From assembly GCA_001898485.1 (NCBI GenBank), contig MKTY01000020.1, forward strand, positions 930,001 through 994,000: DNA of 64,000 bases, written 5' to 3'. Of this stretch, positions 35,954 to 44,341 are shown one piece after another. Below the pieces are notes generated by a model. It did no database searches, was not told the origin of the DNA, and was given only the letters and a program-made list of their open reading frames with translations. The number at the start of each line of letters is the position of its first letter. Position 1 is the first letter of the stretch. Source of the stretch: Sphingobacteriales bacterium 46-32. GTDB lineage: Bacteria > Bacteroidota > Bacteroidia > Chitinophagales > Chitinophagaceae. Both the position numbers and the translations under genes were made by a program.

Positions 35954-36637
35954 ATGATGGATTTTGGTCAATATGTGCTTGATTTCTATACTTCTCTGCA
36001 GCCAGGAAAGCTGCCCCGCGGTTATGGCTGGTTGCATCCGCAGCAGCAAACGGCAGTACGTGAAGTAATGGCTGCTTTTTACGCACGTTTCTTTTCCGGA
36101 ACCGACACCCGCACCCTGGCCTTCGGCATCAATCCCGGTCGCTATGGGGCCGGCATTACCGGTATCAATTTTACTGCGCCATTGCAGCTGACCCAATATT
36201 GCGGCATTGCCCACGGCTTTGGTCCGGGTACCGAATTATCTGCCATCTTTATTTATGAAATGATTGAAGCCTATGGCGGCCCTGCTGCCTTTTACCGGCA
36301 TTTTTTTATCAGCTCTGTGTGTCCGTTGGGGTTGATAAAAGACGGGCGAAACATCAACTATTATGATGACCCGGTATTGCTAAAAAGGCTGACGCCTTTT
36401 ATCGTTAACTGTATTGAAGAGCAATACCGCTGGCCCGTAAACAGGCATAGTTGTATCTGTATCGGAGGCGAAAAAAACTTCCGGTTCTTTAATGATCTCA
36501 ACCAAAAGCATGGCTGGTTTCAGGAGATTCTTCCTTTGGCACATCCCCGTTTTATACTTCAATACCGGCGCAGGGAAAAACAGGCATATCTCACGCAATA
36601 TCTTGAAACATTTGCCCGCGCTGCAGCGGCAGGTTAA
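35954..36637 (+). CDS. SMUG2-type uracil-DNA glycosylase family protein
   Basis: This is a 227-residue protein. The glycosylase active-site motif is FGINPGRYGAGITGINFTAP at about 57-76, matching the GxNPGxFGAxxTGxPF pattern of SMUG2. The second motif near the C-terminus, LPLAHPRFILQYRRREKQ, supplies the HPR-type His loop that inserts into DNA. It removes uracil or damaged pyrimidines in base excision repair. Two ATGs lie next to each other at the start. Its TAA stop interleaves with the stop of the convergent histidine kinase gene in the sequence TTAA. Confidence 0.88.
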   Translation: MMDFGQYVLDFYTSLQPGKLPRGYGWLHPQQQTAVREVMAAFYARFFSGTDTRTLAFGINPGRYGAGITGINFTAPLQLTQYCGIAHGFGPGTELSAIFIYEMIEAYGGPAAFYRHFFISSVCPLGLIKDGRNINYYDDPVLLKRLTPFIVNCIEEQYRWPVNRHSCICIGGEKNFRFFNDLNQKHGWFQEILPLAHPRFILQYRRREKQAYLTQYLETFARAAAAG

Positions 36638-38832
36638 TCTCCGACCGGAATGGTAACAGTAAGTGTACAGCCTTTACCAGGTGCGGCTTTAATATCGACC
36701 ACACCGTTGTAAAACTTGGTACGCTCGTAGATATTGGAGAGGCCAATGCCCCGGTAAGTTTGTTTAGGTTCAAATCCGGTTCCGTTGTCTCGTACCTGCA
36801 GTACTACTTCGGCGGGATTATATTGCAGCATGATTTCTGTAAGCGTTGCCTGACTGTGCTTAATAATATTTTTCAGTTGCTCCTGCACTATTCGGAACAG
36901 GGTCACTTTTTTGCCGGGCGAAAGTTGTTCTACCTCCTGATCGTGGGTAAATCTTATCTCCATGTCGTGTGCCATCTCAATATCTACGGTGAGTAGACGA
37001 ATACTATCTATCAGGCTTTCTTCCTTCAGCTGGGGAGCGACCAGGTCGCGGGAGAGTTTGCGTATTTCTTCAATAGCCAGTACCAGGTAGTCGGCGAGTT
37101 TATCTTTTATCATCTGCTGGTCCTTATTGGCCGGCGAGAGCATGTCGGCAAATAGTTTGGCTGTGCTCAGTATCTGGTTCACATTATCGTGCAGCTCATG
37201 ACCAATGCGTGTGCGTTCGTTTTCTGCTACCTGTATCATGGTCTCAGAAATTTCTTTTTGTTTTTGCACCCGCTCATCGCGCAGTTTTTCTTCAAGTTCT
37301 TTAAGCGCCGATATATCCTGCAGTGAACCGATCATTTTTACGGGCAGCCCATTTTCGTATACTACAAAACCGCGGTCCTGGATGTATTTGTAAGAGCCAT
37401 CGGCGCATTTGAAACGATAGGCATCCTGCCAGGATTGCTGCATATTATCGGTCGCTTCCTTCACTTTATCCGATACGCGGTTGCGGTCATCCGGATGCAC
37501 ACGGCGCAACCACCAGCTGAGTCCACGGCTATTGTCTGGCTGATAGCCGATCATATCCATCAGCGTTTCATTGCGAAAGATCTGACCGGTTTGCATATCC
37601 CATTCCCAAATGGCATCGGAAGTAGCGCGGCTCAATGCAAATACACGTTCCTGTGCATTGCGCAGTTCTTTTTCCATTCGGCTCTTATCGGGCAGGCTTA
37701 CAGACTGTCCGCCGATGAGCCTGCGGCCAGATGGCAGGTTTACGGGAAAAAGATTTATATGTGAAATGATGTTCTCTCCATTGGCCAGCTTGAGCTCCTG
37801 TGTTGTCTCCACTGTGCGGCCAGAGTCAAGCACATCCAGGTGAAAATCATATACGGCCTGTGAAATGGCTGGAGGAACGAGAGAGGTTACTTTTTTACCG
37901 ATGGCTGTTTCGGACAGGTTAAAATAGTCGAGAAATGCTTTACTGGCAAACAGCAGGGTTTCATCTTCGTCTACCACCCAGGCCAGGTTTGGTGTTTCCT
38001 GCAGAAAAGCATGCAGCAGAATTTCCTGTTTCCTTAAATCATGCAGCAGTTGCCGCTCCTGCGTAAGATCGATGACACTGGTAGCCACCGCATATTCTAC
38101 CTGTTCGTTGTTGACATGCGATAGCGGTTGCGACTGCATCAGAAACCAGCGCTGCTCGCCCGAAGCCAGCCGTATCAGCATGGTTTTACGTTGTATCTGT
38201 CCGGTCTGCAGAGCCAGGTACATGGGTGTTTGCTCGTAGGTGACACGCTGACCCGATTCATCGGTTATAAGCCAGGTATTGTCCCACATTTGAGCTACAT
38301 CTTTCAGCTGGTAGAGCCGCTCGAGTGTAGTTCCGAATAATGCGGCCAGTTTTTGATTGGCGGCAATCAGCTCACCGGCTGTATCCTGAAATATGATGCC
38401 GCTGATACCCTCCATTAATAACTGACAATGGTGTTGTACCAGGTTGTAAAAGCGTTCCTGGCGCTCATCATCGAGCAGTTTGTAGCCAAGGCAAAAAAAT
38501 GTAGTGTTGTTGTTGCCGTTTTCGCGCAGGCAGTTGAGCTGCCACTTCATGGGATGGTATTGTCCATTGCGCACATACAGCTCTATATCCGTTGCACTGC
38601 CAGTAGCAGCAGCTTCTTCCATCTTGCGGCGGAGATATTCGGCATGCTCAGGGGGAACGAGATCAAAAAAGTTAATGCTGTGTGCACGGGGATCCTTTAG
38701 CTCAAGGCTTCGCAGCATGCTGGCATTAGCGGTACGGATCGTTCCCTTTTCATCGATTAATGAAAGAAACAGCTCCTTGTCGCTTTGTGAGGCATTAATA
38801 ATCTGTTTGAACGTTGTCCAACTCTTCTTCAT
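36634..38832 (-). CDS. Soluble PAS-repeat histidine kinase (HisKA_3 type)
   Basis: This is a 732-residue cytoplasmic kinase without membrane segments. Four PAS-like domains are read at about 18-120, 130-265, 275-390 and 400-520; the last is a PAS_3-type fold ending in a PAC motif (SLQDISALKELEEKL). The dimerisation/phospho-transfer region has ENERTRIGHELHDNVNQIL, the conserved His lying in HELHDN. The HATPase ends with GIGLSNIYERTKFYNG and GKGCTLTVTIP. NarL-type partners are expected. It lies 72 bp after a stand-alone receiver gene in a five-gene signalling block. Soluble PAS kinases often sense oxygen, redox or small ligands. No haem-binding residues can be assigned. Confidence 0.9.
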   Translation of the reverse strand: MKKSWTTFKQIINASQSDKELFLSLIDEKGTIRTANASMLRSLELKDPRAHSINFFDLVPPEHAEYLRRKMEEAAATGSATDIELYVRNGQYHPMKWQLNCLRENGNNNTTFFCLGYKLLDDERQERFYNLVQHHCQLLMEGISGIIFQDTAGELIAANQKLAALFGTTLERLYQLKDVAQMWDNTWLITDESGQRVTYEQTPMYLALQTGQIQRKTMLIRLASGEQRWFLMQSQPLSHVNNEQVEYAVATSVIDLTQERQLLHDLRKQEILLHAFLQETPNLAWVVDEDETLLFASKAFLDYFNLSETAIGKKVTSLVPPAISQAVYDFHLDVLDSGRTVETTQELKLANGENIISHINLFPVNLPSGRRLIGGQSVSLPDKSRMEKELRNAQERVFALSRATSDAIWEWDMQTGQIFRNETLMDMIGYQPDNSRGLSWWLRRVHPDDRNRVSDKVKEATDNMQQSWQDAYRFKCADGSYKYIQDRGFVVYENGLPVKMIGSLQDISALKELEEKLRDERVQKQKEISETMIQVAENERTRIGHELHDNVNQILSTAKLFADMLSPANKDQQMIKDKLADYLVLAIEEIRKLSRDLVAPQLKEESLIDSIRLLTVDIEMAHDMEIRFTHDQEVEQLSPGKKVTLFRIVQEQLKNIIKHSQATLTEIMLQYNPAEVVLQVRDNGTGFEPKQTYRGIGLSNIYERTKFYNGVVDIKAAPGKGCTLTVTIPVGD

Positions 38833-38904
38833 TCGGATCCTGATTTGTGGTACTCTTCCTGGTATATTGTTCTTTAGCGTCGTATCCTGTGCCTGGGTAT
38901 CGGA

Positions 38905-39282
38905 TCAGTTGTTATTGAATCTGTCAATAATGCCTGTTACTAATTCGTATTCCGTGGTTTTATCGAGAAAATAATCTGCGCCCAATCGCTTACACTCCTG
39001 CTGATAATAAGTAGCAGACAGGTTTGAAAGCATGACGACTGTACTTTGACAATTATTTTGCGAAATATATTGAAGCAGGTCCATGCCATTTTTATCGGGC
39101 ATGCTGATGTCGAGTAAGATTACATCTGGTTTGTGCTGCTCCAGAATATGTACGGCAGCCTGATAGCTGCCAGCAGTAGAGATGCGGCTGGTACCGCCGG
39201 CCTCATCGAGGAGACCGACCATACGATCTACAAAGTTTGTATGATCGTCCACTATCAGAACTGATGCCTTTTTATTCCTCAT
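38905..39282 (-). CDS. Stand-alone receiver-domain response regulator
   Basis: This is a 125-residue protein made only of a receiver domain: acidic pair D12/D13, phospho-acceptor D58 in VILLDISMPDKNG, switch Ser in VVMLSN and Lys near FLDKTTEYE. There is no output domain. It lies just upstream of the soluble PAS kinase and probably acts as its phosphate sink or as an allosteric partner. A dyad ATGTAG-N8-CTACAT lies about 114 bp upstream of its ATG. Confidence 0.9.
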   Translation of the reverse strand: MRNKKASVLIVDDHTNFVDRMVGLLDEAGGTSRISTAGSYQAAVHILEQHKPDVILLDISMPDKNGMDLLQYISQNNCQSTVVMLSNLSATYYQQECKRLGADYFLDKTTEYELVTGIIDRFNNN

Positions 39283-39383
39283 GGGTTGGATTATTATGCC
39301 TTAAACCTCAACAAAGAAAGGATTATCGGCGATCATAAACAATAGAAACAGGGATGAATGTTTTGTCTGCAAAGCAATTACAT

Positions 39384-39407
39384 TCATGTAGAATATATAC
39401 TACATGA
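39384..39407. promoter_or_regulatory. Dyad TCATGTAG-N8-CTACATGA
   Basis: TCATGTAG at 39384-39391 and CTACATGA at 39400-39407 are perfect inverses around the spacer AATATATA. The dyad centre is 114 bp upstream of the receiver gene ATG at 39282. The same core occurs at 39947-39966 at the same distance from the other stand-alone receiver gene. Dimension and symmetry fit a LuxR/NarL-type binding site. Confidence 0.65.
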
Positions 39408-39458
39408 AATTGCTTAGATACGGCATCCGTATACCATTACAGAAAGGCGACCGGGAAT

Positions 39459-39842
39459 CTAGGGAGTGTTTGCTTTGGCGGCATTAATGATTTGATAGAC
39501 GGCCTGAAGCAGCTCGCCAGGCAGTGTGTCCTTGCATACATAGGCCTGTGCACCGGCTCTCAAAACGCGGTTGGCATATTGCTCTGCCGGATAGGTGCTG
39601 ATTACAATAACAGGAAGGTTGGCGTGCGTTTTACGGATGGCTTTTAATGCTTCGAGTCCACCACCGCCGGGCATTGCCAGATCAGTAATAACAATATCCC
39701 AGTTGGCCAGTCTGACTTTTTCAATCAGCATTTGGGCATCTTCTGCTTCTTCGAAGTGGGCAGGCGAAAATTCTTCACGCAACAGCTGAATGAGACTCTG
39801 CCTGACTACTTCATGATCGTCTGCAATGATCATTCTTAGCAT
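39459..39842 (-). CDS. Stand-alone receiver domain, NarL-like without HTH
   Basis: This is a 127-residue protein. I chose ATG 39842 (MLRMIIADDHEVVRQSL); a third codon ATG is also possible, and a longer frame adds 19 residues. Phospho-acceptor D54 is in DIVITDLAMPGGGG. The sequence is clearly paralogous to the receiver of the neighbouring NarL-type regulator (IADDHxxVRxxLxQxL, DMNMPG versus DLAMPG), but it stops at the linker and has no DNA-binding domain. Recent loss of the HTH or a role as phosphate sink are both possible. Confidence 0.88.
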   Translation of the reverse strand: MLRMIIADDHEVVRQSLIQLLREEFSPAHFEEAEDAQMLIEKVRLANWDIVITDLAMPGGGGLEALKAIRKTHANLPVIVISTYPAEQYANRVLRAGAQAYVCKDTLPGELLQAVYQIINAAKANTP

Positions 39843-39946
39843 GAGATACAGATGGGTTGATTTTGTTTGGCAAAAAAGGCTTTTGAATGCCCGCACCAAG
39901 GTAACCTAAGCCCTGCTCAGTTATTGTAGCGTAGCTCTTTAAACTG

Positions 39947-39966
39947 ATGTAGATTTTATACTACAT
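39947..39966. promoter_or_regulatory. Dyad ATGTAG-N8-CTACAT
   Basis: ATGTAG at 39947-39952 and CTACAT at 39961-39966 are perfect inverses around ATTTTATA. The centre is about 114 bp upstream of the receiver gene ATG at 39842 and 9 bases beyond the stop of the NarL-type gene at 39975. It matches the dyad at 39384-39407 in half-site, spacing and distance. Confidence 0.65.
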
Positions 39967-39974
39967 GGTGAGGG

Positions 39975-40604
39975 TTAAATCAGCTTATGTTCGAGGGCAT
40001 AGCGGGTAAGATCGGCATTTGACCGGATATTCATTTTACTCATAATACGTGTACGGTAAGTGCTCACCGTAGTGGTGCTAAGCGATAGCTGAGCTGCTAT
40101 TTCAGAGACCGAGCGACCGGCAGCCAGTAGCTTGAACACATCAAACTCACGGTCAGAAAGCAGTTCATGTGGCTCCTGGTCGGTATTATCACGTACAGCA
40201 TCGGCCAGTTTTTCTGCCACGGAAGGGGTAATAAATTTTTTGCCCAGCATGACCGTCTGAATGGCATGAATCAGATGCTCATGAATGGTTTCTTTACCCA
40301 GATAGCCGGAGGCTCCGGATTTAAGCACCCGCAGCGCATACTGGTCTTCGGGATACATGCTCATGATAAGAACAGGAAGCTGGGGCGCAATCTGCTTGAT
40401 CTGGCTCAGGGCATCGAGACCGCTGCGGCCGGGCATATTCATATCGCAAATTACAAGGGTCCAGTCTCCGGTTACCACCTGGGTTATCAGACTTTCGGCA
40501 TCGCCCACTTCACCTACCTGGGCAGACGGATACTCTTCGATTAAAATTTGTTTTAATCCCCGTCTTACAATGGCATGATCGTCTGCAATCAGAATTTTCA
40601 GCAT
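39975..40604 (-). CDS. NarL/FixJ-type response regulator with LuxR HTH
   Basis: This is a 209-residue regulator. The receiver has D54 in LVICDMNMPGR. The C-terminal LuxR HTH at about 148-203 reads LSDREFDVFKLLAAGRSVSE, IAAQLSLSTTTVSTYRTRIM. It is the only DNA-binding regulator in the signalling block and starts 15 bp after the membrane PAS kinase gene, its likely cognate kinase. Its probable sites are the ATGTAG-N8-CTACAT dyads upstream of the two downstream receivers. It is the best candidate controller of the adjacent stress island, by analogy with DosR. Confidence 0.93.
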   Translation of the reverse strand: MLKILIADDHAIVRRGLKQILIEEYPSAQVGEVGDAESLITQVVTGDWTLVICDMNMPGRSGLDALSQIKQIAPQLPVLIMSMYPEDQYALRVLKSGASGYLGKETIHEHLIHAIQTVMLGKKFITPSVAEKLADAVRDNTDQEPHELLSDREFDVFKLLAAGRSVSEIAAQLSLSTTTVSTYRTRIMSKMNIRSNADLTRYALEHKLI

Positions 40605-40619
40605 AGCTTCTTGATTAGT

Positions 40620-43600
40620 CTATTCTGTTTTTAACTCCTCTAGCGGCAATGGCACTGATACTTTTACCGTTGTTCCCCTGCCGGGCTCTCCTTCAATACA
40701 ATACTCTCCTCCCATTCCCTCTGCCCGCTCACGCATACCTATGAGCCCGAGTGTTTTTCTTTTACTATCACCTGTATCAAAGCCAATGCCATCGTCCTTA
40801 ATTGTTAAAATTAACCGATTCTCATTCTTTTGCAACTCTACTTCAACATTTTTTGCGCCGGAATGCCTGGCAACATTTGTCAGTGACTCCTGAAAAATGC
40901 GGAAGAATCCGATTTTCACCGAATCGGGCAGTGATATTTCCTGATCTGGCAGGTTGCAGTAACCCTTTATATCGGAGCGTTTTTGAAATTCTTCAAAGTG
41001 CCATTCCATGGCCGCTAAAAGGCCCAGATCGTCAAGCAGGCTGGGCCTGAGCTCCGAAGAAATACGCCGCACTGTTTTTACTGTTGTATCGATCAACAAC
41101 AGCAAATCGTGGATCTTATCGCTTACAGGTCCGGGTCCGGGAGATAATTTTTTATTAAGCCACGCCACATCCATTTTCAATACCGTAAGCAATTGCCCCA
41201 GTTCGTCATGAATTTCGCGGGCAATATGCATGCGTTCTTCTTCCCGCACATTATGCAGGTGCTCTGTAAGCTCGCGGATCGATTCATACGACTGCTTCAG
41301 CCGCTCCTCGGCCAGGTGTTGCTCTGTAACATCAATACCCAATACAAGCCGTACAGGACTTCCTTCATAATGCGTGTCATATGTGGTAATATCCACATAC
41401 AGAATTGAACCGTCTTTTTTCTGATGCCTCCATACGCCTGCATAATGAATACCCCTGAAATTGCGGTTGGTATAACGCTTCAGTTTATCTTCATCGTCTG
41501 CCGGACGCAGTTTGAATATATCAAGCGACAGAAACTCTTCGCGGGTATAGCCATATTGCCTTAAAGTCGCTTCATTCGTTTCAATAATCTTATATTCTGG
41601 CAGACTCAGCATCCACATGGGCATGGGATTGCTATGAAACAACAGACGGTATTTCTGTTCAGACAACTTGATGTCTTCTTCCGCTTTTCGCTTTTCTGTC
41701 ATATCGAAACCTGTACCCAGCAGACAGGTTCTGCCATCGTATTCCATACGTACGGCTTTGAAAAAATAGGGTATCTGGCGGCCATCTTTGGTCGTAAAAC
41801 AGGCTTCGGCATCGCCCGAACCGGTTTCAAAAACCTCTTTGATACGATGGATGATATGTTCTTTATCGGCACCCTGGAAGAACTGGGCCGGATGCATTAC
41901 AGCAATCTCTTCGCTGCTATATCCTGTTACTTTTTCGAACTGTTTGTTCCAGCGAATGAATTTCCCTGTTTCGTCGTAAAAATAAAATACACCGGGCAGG
42001 CTGTCGATAAGTGTTTCGGACAATGATCGCATGCGGGTGATCTCATTTTCGGCACGCTTACGTTCAGATATATCGCGAATAAATACCGACAAACCGTTGG
42101 CTGAAGGATAAATATGATTTTCCTGCCAGATTTCGAGAGGCTCAAAGTGATCGGTATTGGACACATACACCTGTTCCTGCATGGCCTTCATAAAGGCCGC
42201 ATAGGTAGGGGTATTCACTGCATCGGGAAATACCTCCCATACATTTCGTCCAATCAATTGTGAAGGGTCATGATTTGTCAGGTCCCCGATTTTCTTGTTG
42301 GCATAGGTGTAGCGAAATTCTTTGTCCAGCGCTATGAAACCATCTGTGACCCGCTCCAGGATATCGGTTATTTCTTTTGTTTTTTCTGCCACCTGGCGGG
42401 TTAGCTCTTCATTGAATTGCTGAAGTTTTTTATCGGTCTTTTTCTTTTCGCTGATATCGCGGATAAACCCGATAAAATAGCCTTTGTTGTCAAGCGTAAA
42501 CGGCGATATCCGTAAAGCCACGTCAATATGTCTTCCGTCTTTACAAACAGCCCATATATCAACAGTCTGACCGATTATTTTGCTCTCTGCCGGGGATAAA
42601 TACCGCTGCAAGCCTTTGCGGTGAGCGTCACGCAATTCGGGAGGTACCACAATATCGGCCAGCTGCTGATGCAGCACTTCTTCGCGTTTCCAGCCAAACA
42701 GGCGCTCCGACTCTGGGTTCCATTTCACAATACGCCCTTCACGGTCTATCACTACAATAGCATCCGGTGCGTTGAGGAAGATGGCGCTTATTTCCTCTTT
42801 ACTGTCTTCCAGTTCCTGCTGAATCTGTAGCTGTTGCAGATCACGTTTATTAAGTGCGATCGTCGTATACCACCCTATTACCGCCATTACGATGATGGTA
42901 ACCATGGAAAACAATGTAACTCCAAATTCATTGTCATAAAGGCCTTCCCAATATCCCCAGAGACGTATAAGTCCAAAAAGAGTGGGTATCAGTATTGCTG
43001 CCGGCAACAATACCCTTGCAGCAATAGAGCCGCTGAGGGTGGTAGTAAGATGCTGCATATAGCCCCTGCCTGATTCGCAATACAGTAAAACAAGACCTGT
43101 CAGGAAAAAACAGATGGCGGTGTTGAGCGCCATCGGAATGTAGCTTATGAGGCCAAAAAAATTCTGCGTCTGGTACAGGTAGCTTATCAGCGACAGCAAC
43201 GCAAGCAGCAATAACAGGAAGGCAGCGAGCTGACCGGCCTTCTGCTTCTTTTCCGATTTGCTTTGTATAAGCAGCAGGCCGATGGCCGATATAAAAAAAG
43301 ACAGGGCCGTATTGAACGTCATACGCGATGGGCGACCCGGATGGTTTTCTGCCATCACTTTTTTATTCAGTAAAATGCTATCAATGCCGGCATCGATGCC
43401 AGCCATAAGAGCTGCTATCCGCGAAAGGGCTATCAGTATTAATAAGCCCAGCAGTAAATGCGCAGTTGTGACCAGTGAAGCGCGCCCTGAACGTAATAAC
43501 AGAAAGGAAATACCAAACAACAAAAAGCAACAGGCTGTAGTGGGGTTCATAGAAGCAACCGGGCTTCCCATTTTTTTTAACCACTCCACTTCCATAAGCC

Positions 43601-43703
43601 AGCCTGCCAGTACGAGCAGGGCAATAGCCAGTATGAGCCAGATATGGATATGAGCCCATTGCGCGAACTTCCTTTGCAGGTATAAATTGGGTGGCAAGTA
43701 CAT
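40620..43703 (-). CDS. Membrane multi-PAS histidine kinase (HisKA_3 type)
   Basis: This is a 1027-residue kinase. The first 305 residues hold about eight hydrophobic helices with short loops, a membrane-embedded sensor I cannot assign to a named MASE family. Four PAS domains follow at roughly 312-425, 440-560, 565-690 and 690-810, separated by PAC motifs such as GFIRDISEKKKTDKKL, FIRDISERKRAENEI and GTGFDMTEKRKAEED. HisKA_3 has EEERMHIAREIHDELGQLLT with the phospho-acceptor His in REIHDE. The HATPase ends LGLIGMRERAEGMGGEY and GRGTTVKVSVPLP. It is the first gene of an operon with the NarL-type regulator. It probably integrates several redox or energy cues through the PAS domains. Confidence 0.9.
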   Translation of the reverse strand: MYLPPNLYLQRKFAQWAHIHIWLILAIALLVLAGWLMEVEWLKKMGSPVASMNPTTACCFLLFGISFLLLRSGRASLVTTAHLLLGLLILIALSRIAALMAGIDAGIDSILLNKKVMAENHPGRPSRMTFNTALSFFISAIGLLLIQSKSEKKQKAGQLAAFLLLLLALLSLISYLYQTQNFFGLISYIPMALNTAICFFLTGLVLLYCESGRGYMQHLTTTLSGSIAARVLLPAAILIPTLFGLIRLWGYWEGLYDNEFGVTLFSMVTIIVMAVIGWYTTIALNKRDLQQLQIQQELEDSKEEISAIFLNAPDAIVVIDREGRIVKWNPESERLFGWKREEVLHQQLADIVVPPELRDAHRKGLQRYLSPAESKIIGQTVDIWAVCKDGRHIDVALRISPFTLDNKGYFIGFIRDISEKKKTDKKLQQFNEELTRQVAEKTKEITDILERVTDGFIALDKEFRYTYANKKIGDLTNHDPSQLIGRNVWEVFPDAVNTPTYAAFMKAMQEQVYVSNTDHFEPLEIWQENHIYPSANGLSVFIRDISERKRAENEITRMRSLSETLIDSLPGVFYFYDETGKFIRWNKQFEKVTGYSSEEIAVMHPAQFFQGADKEHIIHRIKEVFETGSGDAEACFTTKDGRQIPYFFKAVRMEYDGRTCLLGTGFDMTEKRKAEEDIKLSEQKYRLLFHSNPMPMWMLSLPEYKIIETNEATLRQYGYTREEFLSLDIFKLRPADDEDKLKRYTNRNFRGIHYAGVWRHQKKDGSILYVDITTYDTHYEGSPVRLVLGIDVTEQHLAEERLKQSYESIRELTEHLHNVREEERMHIAREIHDELGQLLTVLKMDVAWLNKKLSPGPGPVSDKIHDLLLLIDTTVKTVRRISSELRPSLLDDLGLLAAMEWHFEEFQKRSDIKGYCNLPDQEISLPDSVKIGFFRIFQESLTNVARHSGAKNVEVELQKNENRLILTIKDDGIGFDTGDSKRKTLGLIGMRERAEGMGGEYCIEGEPGRGTTVKVSVPLPLEELKTE

Positions 43704-44341
43704 GCGTATTTTTGTTTTCCGTTTTGCGGATGGCTTTATTCAATTTATTACAGGTAGCAACAATCATTTCTCCCGGCAATTCATACATGCCATGAGATTG
43801 TTCTGCTGGTCACTACTACATTCAGATTAACCTGTACTTCTTTTTTTAAGGGCCAATTTCCGCAACCCGGAAGAAAGGCCGGCACCATCAGGAACAGCGC
43901 CGGTGGCAGTTTGGGTTGACAACTGCCGGGAGATTTAAACTTAAAATAAGTAAAAAACTCATTTTCATCCAACTAGACGCTCAAATTCCTTGGCATTTAT
44001 CAAGGATAAAATTTTACAGATAAGTATATACACTTACTTTTAGGGGCCTTTTCTGTTGCGCCATCACTTCCTGTCACTTTTTATTCCCGCTCCGGTAGCT
44101 CTTTTTTACCATCCGTCCGGCTTTTTGGCTGATCTGTGCAGCCGGCTTAACAGGCTGCTGAACATTTTCCTACATTTGTATTCTTCAAGCATCGCATATG
44201 AAAATCGCTTAGGTTCGTCTTCCAGATACCAGAACCTCACTTATACAATCTTTCTTTAAGCGGCAACAGGTATGCCGGGTTCCGGCAACTGTCCGGGCCA
44301 AAATATATTGTACCATTTTTTTTCATTTTGTAATTGTTTTT
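43704..44341. other. Long non-coding interval upstream of the PAS kinase and MATE genes
   Basis: These 638 bases hold no convincing gene; the short frames on either strand lack coding features. They carry small dyads: CCTTG-N8-CAAGG near 43988 and TAAGT-N6-ACTTA at 44021-44036. The latter has a TATATAC centre resembling the receiver-gene dyads, but with different half-sites. It must contain the promoters of both divergent genes. Confidence 0.5.

Noticed and set aside
44021-44036. TAAGT-N6-ACTTA as a third copy of the receiver-gene dyad
   Set aside because: Half-sites and spacing differ from ATGTAG-N8-CTACAT; only the TATATAC centre is similar.
43781-44259. Two short frames upstream of the PAS kinase (63 and 67 codons)
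   Set aside because: No start context, no family features and biased, low-complexity composition. They sit in a promoter region.
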